Shown: piece after piece, positions 6,920 through 12,614 of the stretch | Position numbering within the stretch: the first letter of the stretch is position 1 | How the letters are laid out: every line of letters begins with the position of its first letter | Assembly: GCA_014523515.1 (NCBI GenBank) | Contig: JAATVJ010000132.1 | Span: 1 to 13,193, forward strand | Direction of reading: 5' to 3' | DNA: 13,193 nt | From: Nitrososphaerales archaeon TH1177 | Lineage (GTDB): Archaea > Thermoproteota > Nitrososphaeria > Nitrososphaerales > Nitrososphaeraceae | The notes under the pieces: generated by a model | The model's database searches: none | Seen by the model: the letters and a program-made list of their open reading frames with translations, nothing else | Told to the model about the DNA's origin: nothing | Translations under genes and position numbers: made by a program

Positions 6920-7042
6920 ATGAATTCAGCCGAAGTTGATTCATTAATTAATACTTTAAATTCTATTGATTTTCCTGTTCTTATTGGAATTTTTGGCTTT
7001 ATCGCTGCAGTAATAATTTGGGGAATAATAAAAAATCATTAA
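6920..7042 (+). CDS. Small single-pass membrane protein (hypothetical)
   Basis: A 40-codon ORF starting at ATG. The product begins with a polar, mildly acidic segment (MNSAEVDSLINTLNSID, 1-17), then has one hydrophobic helix of about 20 residues (FPVLIGIFGFIAAVIIWG, 18-35) and a short basic end (IIKNH). This order resembles a small tail-anchored or single-span protein with its N terminus perhaps outside, though topology is a guess. Evidence that it is real: a clean coherent hydrophobic segment with Gly/Ala/Trp rather than the Tyr/Asn/Lys mix of random A/T frames, a TATA-like stretch about 20 nt upstream, and T-rich tracts downstream (7049-7083). No known family is recognised. Function unknown; a subunit of a membrane complex is one possibility. 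Confidence 0.6.
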   Translation: MNSAEVDSLINTLNSIDFPVLIGIFGFIAAVIIWGIIKNH

Positions 7043-7048
7043 TTAATA

Positions 7049-7083
7049 TCTTTTTACAAATTTCTCAATTTTCCTTTTTTTTA
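7049..7083 (+). terminator. T-rich terminator after the small membrane ORF
   Basis: Two T-rich tracts, TCTTTTTAC (7049-7057) and TTTTCCTTTTTTTTA (7069-7083), follow the stop at 7042. They fit the oligo-T terminators used by archaeal RNA polymerase and would isolate the small ORF from ubiD. Confidence 0.4.
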
Positions 7084-7164
7084 TCTTTGTATATTATGAA
7101 AAAATTGTTATAGTTATGGGCAATCTATATATTAGCTGAAAAAATTTTGCAATTAATTTTGAAT

Positions 7165-7188
7165 AAAGAGCTATTTTTATAACTCTTT
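7165..7188 (+). promoter_or_regulatory. TATA-like box of ubiD inside an inverted repeat
   Basis: AAAGAG (7165-7170) and CTCTTT (7183-7188) form 6-bp inverted arms around CTATTTTTATAA, which contains the TATA-like TTTTTATAAC. The box is centred about 38 nt before the ATG at 7217, giving a predicted short leader. The symmetric arms could be an operator or chance in A/T-rich DNA. Confidence 0.35.
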
Positions 7189-7216
7189 TGACTAACTTAT
7201 TTGTTGTTGATGATTT

Positions 7217-8671
7217 ATGGCTTTTGATAGTTTATCTGAGTATATTGATACTCTTGAATCTATAGGCAAGTTACATCATGTAAAAGCTGAGGTAGACACT
7301 AATCTTGAGATAGCTGAGGTCATGAGACGTATGATGTATTCAGGAAATTCTCCTGCAATACTTTTTGAAAATGTAAAAGGATATGATATTCCAATTTTAG
7401 GTAATGCATTTGGTACTGTAGATTTATTAAAAACTGCTCTTAATCTGTCAGATTTTAAAGAAATCGGTAAAAGAGTTACAGACTTGACAAAATTGAAAAT
7501 ACCTTCTAACCTTTTTGATAAATTAAAAGTTCTTCCTAAATTATCTGAAATAGGTGCTTATGCTCCAAAATATGTTGAATCTGGCCCGGTAACAGAAATA
7601 ATTGAAACTGAAAAGGCTAATCTTAATTCACTACCAATTCTAAAATCATTTCCCAATGATGCTGCGAAATTCATTACATTCGGATTGACTATTACCAAAC
7701 ATCCAGAAACTGGAATTAGAAATATTGGTGTTTACAGAATTCAGATAGTCAATGAAAAAAAGGCAATAATGCATTGGCAGACACATAAGAGAGGAGCCCA
7801 ACACTATGAAATACTGAAGGAACACCACAAAACTATTGAAACAGCAATAGTAATTGGAACTGACCCATCAACTATTTTTAGTGGTATAGCTCCGGTCCCT
7901 GAAGGAATGGATAAATTTTTCTTTTCTGGCATAGTTAGAAAAAAGGGACTAAAATTAGTAAAATGTAAAACAGTTAATCTAGAAGTACCTGTAAATTCTG
8001 AAATTGTCTTAGAAGGATATGTTGATCCTAATGAAATGAGAATAGAAGGACCCTTTGGAGATCATACTGGCTTTTACACACCCCCTGAACCTTATCCTAC
8101 ATTCAATCTAACAGCTATAATGAGAAGAAAAGATCCAATTTATTTGGCCACGGTTGTTGGAAAACCAGTTTTGGAAGATGCTTATATAGGTAAAGTTATT
8201 GAACAATCGTTTCTTCCTCTTATTCAAATGTTTCAACCTGAGGTAGTTGATTTTTCTATGCCTGCGTCAGGTTGGTTTCAAGGCATGGCTATAATATCTA
8301 TCAAAAAAAGATATCCTGGACAGGCAAAAAAAGTAATGATGGGATTATGGGGAATGGGACAATTATCACTTACAAAAATTTTTGTTGTAGTTGATTACGA
8401 TATTAATGTACATGATCTAAATGAAGTCATTTGGGCAATTACTACAAAGTCTGATCCTAAAAGAGATATAATTATAATTGATAATACTCCAACTGATAGT
8501 CTGGATCCTGCATCTCCAATTTTAAATCTTGGTTCAAAAATGGGAATAGATGCAACTACCAAAACTAAAGAGGAAGGATTTATGCGAGAAATTCAAAAAC
8601 TAGCAGAAGTTGACAATGACACTAAGACTCTTGTTGACAAAAAATGGGCCGATTATGGATTTTCTAAATAA
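7217..8671 (+). CDS. ubiD: UbiD family decarboxylase (prenylated-FMN dependent)
   Basis: Reversible non-oxidative decarboxylase using prenylated FMN supplied by a UbiX flavin prenyltransferase (not in the window). The 484-aa length is normal. The catalytic triad is visible as R174 (in GVYRIQ), E277 and D282 (in EGPFGDHTGFY); likely cofactor/metal ligands are N169 (IRNIG), H190 (MHWQTHKRG) and E229 (PVPEG). KPVLEDAYIGKVIE and the C-terminal GSKMGIDATTK are also typical. The substrate is not encoded in these motifs. Two candidates follow from known archaeal biochemistry: trans-anhydromevalonate 5-phosphate, in the archaeal mevalonate pathway described from Aeropyrum pernix, or an aromatic carboxylate in quinone synthesis. 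I favour the first because it feeds membrane lipids, but there is no supporting neighbour. ATG start at 7217, MAFDSLSEYI, matches the family opening. Confidence 0.93.
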   Translation: MAFDSLSEYIDTLESIGKLHHVKAEVDTNLEIAEVMRRMMYSGNSPAILFENVKGYDIPILGNAFGTVDLLKTALNLSDFKEIGKRVTDLTKLKIPSNLFDKLKVLPKLSEIGAYAPKYVESGPVTEIIETEKANLNSLPILKSFPNDAAKFITFGLTITKHPETGIRNIGVYRIQIVNEKKAIMHWQTHKRGAQHYEILKEHHKTIETAIVIGTDPSTIFSGIAPVPEGMDKFFFSGIVRKKGLKLVKCKTVNLEVPVNSEIVLEGYVDPNEMRIEGPFGDHTGFYTPPEPYPTFNLTAIMRRKDPIYLATVVGKPVLEDAYIGKVIEQSFLPLIQMFQPEVVDFSMPASGWFQGMAIISIKKRYPGQAKKVMMGLWGMGQLSLTKIFVVVDYDINVHDLNEVIWAITTKSDPKRDIIIIDNTPTDSLDPASPILNLGSKMGIDATTKTKEEGFMREIQKLAEVDNDTKTLVDKKWADYGFSK

Positions 8672-8683
8672 ATAATCTATCTA

Positions 8684-8707
8684 TTCTTTTTCATTTTTTC
8701 TTATTTT
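8684..8707 (+). terminator. T-rich terminator after ubiD
   Basis: A pyrimidine-rich run with several T tracts begins 13 nt after the ubiD stop at 8671. It matches oligo-T termination in archaea and suggests that ubiD and the next gene are separate transcripts. Confidence 0.45.
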
Positions 8708-8803
8708 AGAAATTTATTTCACGATTTTCTATTTCAATTCTAATTATATTGTATTCTTCAATTAGTTTAATAAATTGATGGTGTTTTTATATGTTGATTT
8801 TAA

Positions 8804-9220
8804 TTGGAATTTGATGTAAAAATTGGTACTACAAAAGAGAGAGTTATAATAACTAATTCTAACCAAACTACCAGTTTTTTATGGGAAGGAGAAAATGTTC
8901 TTTCTACTCCTTCTATGATTTCTGAAATGGAAGAAACATGTAGATTACTTTTAAAAGACTTTTTTTTAAAAGATAACGAATGGGACTCAGTTGGTACTCT
9001 TGTTGAAATTAGACATATTGCTGCAACTCCAGTAGGTTCAAAGATTCGATTGAAAGCAATAGTGGAATCTGTTAATAATAGAAAAGTAATGTTTAATGTA
9101 GAGGCATTCGATGAAATGGAAAAAATCGGAGATGGAAGACATGAACGTTTTATTATTAATATACCAAAGTTTAAATCTAAATTTGAGGAAAAAAAGAAGA
9201 AATTATTTGTAAATAATTGA
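8804..9220 (+). CDS. Hot-dog fold thioesterase, FlK-like
   Basis: A 138-aa single-domain hot-dog protein that resembles the fluoroacetyl-CoA thioesterase (FlK) group, most of whose members probably hydrolyse other acyl-CoAs. Visible: VLSTPSMISEMEETCR (32-47), VGTLVEIRHIAATPVGSKIR (63-82) and GDGRHERFIIN (109-119). T35, E43 and H71 are the likely equivalents of the FlK catalytic Thr, Glu and His. The C terminus is a Lys-rich tail (FEEKKKKLFVNN). Start is TTG at 8804, immediately after an in-frame TAA, so no extension is possible; MEFDVKIGTTKE matches the usual family opening (M-x-F-x-x-x-x-G). Fluoroacetate resistance itself is unlikely; acyl-CoA housekeeping is more plausible. It lies between ubiD and the thermosome on the same strand but with 70-130 bp gaps, so probably not co-transcribed. 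Confidence 0.82.
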   Translation: MEFDVKIGTTKERVIITNSNQTTSFLWEGENVLSTPSMISEMEETCRLLLKDFFLKDNEWDSVGTLVEIRHIAATPVGSKIRLKAIVESVNNRKVMFNVEAFDEMEKIGDGRHERFIINIPKFKSKFEEKKKKLFVNN

Positions 9221-9246
9221 TTTAAAATATATTAAACATGTAAAAC

Positions 9247-9256
9247 TATAAAAATA
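9247..9256 (+). promoter_or_regulatory. TATA-like box of the thermosome gene
   Basis: TATAAAAATA is centred about 45 nt before the start codon at 9297, predicting transcription from about 9275 and a leader of about 20 nt. Unlike most genes here, this leader has room for, and contains, a ribosome-binding site. Confidence 0.5.
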
Positions 9257-9285
9257 GGATTATTTGCAATTTGATTATTATATTA

Positions 9286-9290
9286 GGTGA
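9286..9290 (+). promoter_or_regulatory. Shine-Dalgarno sequence that fixes the thermosome start
   Basis: GGTGA abuts the ATG at 9291 and lies 6 nt before the in-frame ATG at 9297. Ribosome spacing favours 9297 as the true start. It is the clearest, well-spaced Shine-Dalgarno sequence in the window. Confidence 0.65.
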
Positions 9291-9296
9291 ATGAAT

Positions 9297-10997
9297 ATGA
9301 GTATAGGCCAAATTCAAACAAGTGCTGGCGGTATGCCGGTTGTAATTTTAAGAGAAGGAACACGTGAAAGTAAAGGAAAAGAGGCACAAAAAAATAATCT
9401 TACTGCGGCAAAATTGGTTGCTGAAGTTGTAAAATCTAGTTTAGGTCCAAGAGGTATGGACAAAATGTTAGTAGACACATTAGGAGATGTTACCATCACA
9501 AATGATGGAGCTACTATTCTTAAGGAAATAGATGTACAGCATCCTGCAGCAAAAATGGTTGTTGAAGTAGCCAAATCAGTAGATAATGAAGTTGGCGATG
9601 GTACAACTTCTGCTGTTATTTTTACTGGTGCTTTATTAGAAAAAGCAGAAGAATTGATTGAAAAAAATGTACATCCTTCAGTCATTGTTGATGGTTATAC
9701 TGCTGCTTCTAATGAAGCTCTTAAAATATTAGATAAAATTGCTATTAAAGTAAAAACTGATGATAAAGATCTTTTAGCAAAAATTGCTAATACCAGCATG
9801 TATTCAAAGTTAGTTTCAGAAGATAGCCCTGTTTTAAGTAAAATAGTCGTAGATGCTACACAACTGATAGCTGAGATTAATGAAAAAACAAAAGCTCTAA
9901 AAGTTGATCTTGATAATGTCAAAGTAGAAAAGAAAGCAGGTGGTTCTATACATGATACTTCACTTATTAGAGGAATAGTTCTTGATAAAGAAGTTGTTCA
10001 TAGTGGAATGCCAAAAAGAATTGAAAAAGCGAAAATAGCATTGATCAATTCCCCGTTAGAAATAGAAAAAACGGAAATGAGTGCTGAAATTCGTATTAGC
10101 GATCCTCAGCAAATGCAAATGTTCCTAGAAGAGGAAAATAACATGCTCAGAGCAATGGTAGAAAAAATTAAAACCTCAGGTGCTAATGTTTTATTATGTC
10201 AAAAAGGAATAGATGATATTGCACAACATTACCTTTCTAAAGAGGGTATACTTGCAGTTAGACGCGTTAAAGAAAGTGACATGACAAAACTAACTAAAGC
10301 TACAGGTGCAAGACTTGTAAATAATATTGATGATCTTACTTCTAAAGACCTTGGATCTGCTGACTTGGTTGAAGAACGAAAAGTTGAAACCGATAAATGG
10401 GTTTTCATAGAAGGATGTAAAAATCCAAAAGCGGTAACTATTCTCATTAGAGGCGGTTCTCAAAGAGTTGTAGATGAAGCAGACCGTTCTCTTCATGATG
10501 CACTGATGGTCCTGAAAGATGTTATGGAAAAACCATTTATAGTAGCAGGTGGAGGAGCACCAGAAGCTTATATTGCTACTCATATAAAAAATTGGTCTAG
10601 CGGTTTAGCAGGTAAAGAACAATTAGCAGTAATTAAATTTGCAGAAGCATTAGAAACCCTACCAATAGCCCTCGCTACTAATGCAGGTATGGACCCAATT
10701 GATACAATGGCAGAACTAAGAGCAAAACAAAGCAAAGGAATCAAATGGACTGGTGTTAATGTAAAGAGTACAAATATCATGGATATGTATAAGCAAAATG
10801 TATTAGAGCCTGTTGTAATTAAAGAACAAATAATAAAATCTGCCACTGAAGCAGCTTGCATGATATTAAGAATTGATGATGTAATTGCATCCAGTAAATC
10901 CAGAGCCCCACCTGGAGGTGGAATGCCCGGAGGTATGGGTGGAATGCCCGGAGGTATGGGTGGAATGGGTGGAATGCCCGGAATGGATATGGAATAA
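9297..10997 (+). CDS. thsA: Thermosome subunit (group II chaperonin)
   Basis: ATP-dependent cytosolic protein-folding chamber, archaeal relative of CCT. From the ATG at 9297 the protein has 566 aa. Equatorial ATP-site motifs: SSLGPRGMDKM (47-57), NDGATIL (69-75), GDGTTSAV (100-107) and, in the C-terminal half, VAGGGAPEAY and NAGMDPID, the last holding the conserved Asp of the nucleotide site. The central part is the intermediate and apical domain with built-in lid. The end is a GGM-rich tail that points into the chamber. The upstream ATG at 9291 is too close to the GGTGA to be efficient, so I trim two residues. It is a single gene followed by a strong T-rich terminator. The sequence resembles thaumarchaeal thermosomes. 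Which paralogue (alpha, beta or other) cannot be decided here, so the symbol is provisional. Confidence 0.97.
   Translation: MSIGQIQTSAGGMPVVILREGTRESKGKEAQKNNLTAAKLVAEVVKSSLGPRGMDKMLVDTLGDVTITNDGATILKEIDVQHPAAKMVVEVAKSVDNEVGDGTTSAVIFTGALLEKAEELIEKNVHPSVIVDGYTAASNEALKILDKIAIKVKTDDKDLLAKIANTSMYSKLVSEDSPVLSKIVVDATQLIAEINEKTKALKVDLDNVKVEKKAGGSIHDTSLIRGIVLDKEVVHSGMPKRIEKAKIALINSPLEIEKTEMSAEIRISDPQQMQMFLEEENNMLRAMVEKIKTSGANVLLCQKGIDDIAQHYLSKEGILAVRRVKESDMTKLTKATGARLVNNIDDLTSKDLGSADLVEERKVETDKWVFIEGCKNPKAVTILIRGGSQRVVDEADRSLHDALMVLKDVMEKPFIVAGGGAPEAYIATHIKNWSSGLAGKEQLAVIKFAEALETLPIALATNAGMDPIDTMAELRAKQSKGIKWTGVNVKSTNIMDMYKQNVLEPVVIKEQIIKSATEAACMILRIDDVIASSKSRAPPGGGMPGGMGGMPGGMGGMGGMPGMDME
10917..10981 (+). 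repeat. Tandem 21-bp repeat coding for the GGM tail
   Basis: A 21-bp unit beginning GGTGGAATGCCCGGAGG occurs twice without mismatch (10917-10937 and 10938-10958), followed by a 9-bp and a 14-bp partial copy that share the GGTGGAATG start. It encodes the Gly-Gly-Met-Pro repeats of the chaperonin tail. The exact identity at third codon positions and the CCC codons, unlike the rest of this A/T-rich gene, point to recent duplication. Confidence 0.85.
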
Positions 10998-11032
10998 TTT
11001 TTTTTATTTTTCATCTTTTCTTTTATATTTTC
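10998..11032 (+). terminator. T-rich terminator after the thermosome gene
   Basis: The stop codon is followed at once by a TTTTTTT run and three more T tracts within 35 nt. This is the strongest terminator-like signal in the window. It ends the chaperonin transcript before the convergent gene at 11162. Confidence 0.6.
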
Positions 11033-11161
11033 AATTAGTTTACTATTATATTGTTAAAAATAGTATAAACGTAATTCAATTGCTATTAAAATAAAAATAA
11101 AATTAAAATTAATTTTCAAATAATTTTTTGTATTTTAATTAAATGTTGCTGAATTCGTAAT

Positions 11162-12277
11162 TTATGTTTTGAATTTCTCTAGTATCATCTCAGACCATTT
11201 TCTTCCACTACTTTTTAAAATATAACAATCAATACTCGATAGTAATTTTTCCATCATTTTTTTTTCATCTTGTAAAAGATCATATGCTGTTTTATCTTCT
11301 ATTCGTATGTATTTTATTAAATCACTATATGGGGGAAAAAGAAACGCATCATCACTATTTTCTATAGCTCTTTGTAGTGCATCATTAACAGAAATTCTTT
11401 CAATTTTTTCTACTTTCTCTTCATCACTACCTTTTTCTAAAAAGAAAAGAGAATTGATTGTTGTTTTATCTTTTATTTTCGCATCTTTTATGATGTCACT
11501 AATATGGTATTTGGGTGGTTTTATTTTTGATTGTCCGATTGTATTAATCGTAAAAATAGGTACATTATGATCGGCTAATTTATGCATCAAACTCCTTCCA
11601 GTTTTTGAATGAACTAAACTTCGAATTCTCATTCCTTTTTTATCATTGACATCCTCCTTATCATAATTATCCGATGATTGTGCTTCGACAGCTGTCTTAT
11701 AGGTGTGGGCACTAATTGTCATTGATTTTGGAAAGCATACTGCATTATTTGGTAAATTGATTATAGTCATATCATCTGACAAAAAATAATATCCTTGTTT
11801 TACACATTTTATTACAGTTGTTGTTTTACCTGTATCTGGAGGTGCTGAAAGGAAAAATCCTTGTCCACTTGGAGAAGACATACATGCAGAATGTAAAAGA
11901 ATATATCCTTTAGAAATAAAGAGAAATCTGAGAATAGGTTCTATTAAATTCACATATGTTACATGTTTGGATTTTGATATTAATTCATTAATCGCTATCT
12001 CTATTTTACTTCCATTAAATTTTATTTGGAATTGTGCTCCTGAAGAACCAAAATGTTCTGTATATTTGATAGTATACTGTGAACTTTTTGAGTCAAAGTT
12101 ATCTGTAATTAATTTTCTAGTAGCTCTAAATTTAGACATATCAGGATCTTTGGAAAAAGATCTTATAATTAGCATTATATCCGGATCTTCAAATTCTTTT
12201 GAAACAAAATATTCTAATTCTTGTAGTTTTATCTCAGTTTTAACCTTAATTATATCATGAATGTTATAGTAATACAA
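11162..12277 (-). CDS. HPr kinase-like P-loop protein of unknown role
   Basis: A 371-aa protein of the HprK/PEPCK-like P-loop type. An N-terminal part of about 120 residues (opening YYYNIHDIIKVKTEIKLQEL) resembles that of HprK-related proteins. The core then reads YILLHSACM (125-133; H129 at the place of the conserved HprK histidine), FFLSAPPDTGKTTT (141-154; Walker A with Ala for the first Gly, K151) and YFLSDDMTII (164-173; D168, D169). INSLFFLEKG and the Asp/Phe-rich segment after it complete the usual pattern. There is no HPr or sugar phosphotransferase gene in view, so the classical bacterial function is unlikely. Such proteins elsewhere are linked to peptide-modification or glycan clusters; here the divergent neighbour is a glycosyltransferase. 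Start is TTG, 21 nt from the TATA-like ATTTAAAAAT; the next Met (residue 35) would remove part of the N-terminal strand. Nucleotide binding is likely; substrate unknown. Confidence 0.72.
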   Translation of the reverse strand: MYYYNIHDIIKVKTEIKLQELEYFVSKEFEDPDIMLIIRSFSKDPDMSKFRATRKLITDNFDSKSSQYTIKYTEHFGSSGAQFQIKFNGSKIEIAINELISKSKHVTYVNLIEPILRFLFISKGYILLHSACMSSPSGQGFFLSAPPDTGKTTTVIKCVKQGYYFLSDDMTIINLPNNAVCFPKSMTISAHTYKTAVEAQSSDNYDKEDVNDKKGMRIRSLVHSKTGRSLMHKLADHNVPIFTINTIGQSKIKPPKYHISDIIKDAKIKDKTTINSLFFLEKGSDEEKVEKIERISVNDALQRAIENSDDAFLFPPYSDLIKYIRIEDKTAYDLLQDEKKMMEKLLSSIDCYILKSSGRKWSEMILEKFKT

Positions 12278-12292
12278 ATATACAAAATTACT

Positions 12293-12302
12293 ATTTTTAA
12301 AT
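12293..12302 (-). promoter_or_regulatory. TATA-like box of the HprK-like gene
   Basis: ATTTAAAAAT on the minus strand is centred about 21 nt from the TTG at 12277, so transcription should begin at or just inside the start codon. It supports a leaderless message and the TTG start. Confidence 0.45.
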
Positions 12303-12563
12303 GAGATTTAAGTAATATTCATTTATCTTATATAAGAAAGTTCAATTAGCTTTAATTTTATACATAGTTCTTATTAAAATTAATTTATTATCGTATACTA
12401 ATTAGAAACGTTATCTGCTTAAATAAACGACGTATTAATATTATATTAAACCATCTTATAGTATGTAGATATAATAAAAAAAAATAATAAACTTTTTACT
12501 AAAAAAAATATTAAAAAATGTTATAAATATAACTCACGATAATTTTAATACGCAGATGAAGTC

Positions 12564-12571
12564 TATAAAAA
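12564..12571 (+). promoter_or_regulatory. TATA-like box of the glycosyltransferase gene
   Basis: TATAAAAA is centred about 48 nt before the ATG at 12615 and predicts a leader of about 22 nt. A second box, TTATAAATATAAC at 12521-12533, would instead start transcription at the 12556 ATG, giving a longer leader carrying a short ORF. Confidence 0.4.
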
Positions 12572-12614
12572 GAAAGTGCAAACAAATCACCAAGAAATCT
12601 TTAAAACCAAAAAT

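Larger units (their letters stand above)
12278..12614. other. Divergent intergenic region
   Basis: A 337-bp A/T-rich spacer with no conserved gene. It holds the minus-strand TATA-like box at 12293-12302, two plus-strand TATA-like boxes (12521-12533 and 12564-12571) and a 25-codon basic ORF at 12556-12633 that overlaps the next gene out of frame. Long A and T runs dominate the middle. I see no RNA gene: no G+C-rich structured block is present. Confidence 0.5.

Noticed and set aside
8804..9220. Fluoroacetate resistance function for the FlK-like protein
   Set aside because: Resemblance to FlK places it in the hot-dog group only; nothing in the context suggests organofluorine metabolism.
9314..9685. 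123-codon minus-strand frame
   Set aside because: Lies wholly inside the thermosome coding region on the other strand and has no recognisable family.
10580..11014. 144-codon minus-strand frame rich in Pro-Pro-Gly-Ile-Pro
   Set aside because: It is the antisense of the thermosome GGM tail; the proline repeat mirrors the glycine/methionine codons.
12278..12614. Long A/T-rich spacer as a replication origin
   Set aside because: No origin-recognition-box repeats and no Cdc6/Orc1 gene nearby; A/T richness is general to the window.
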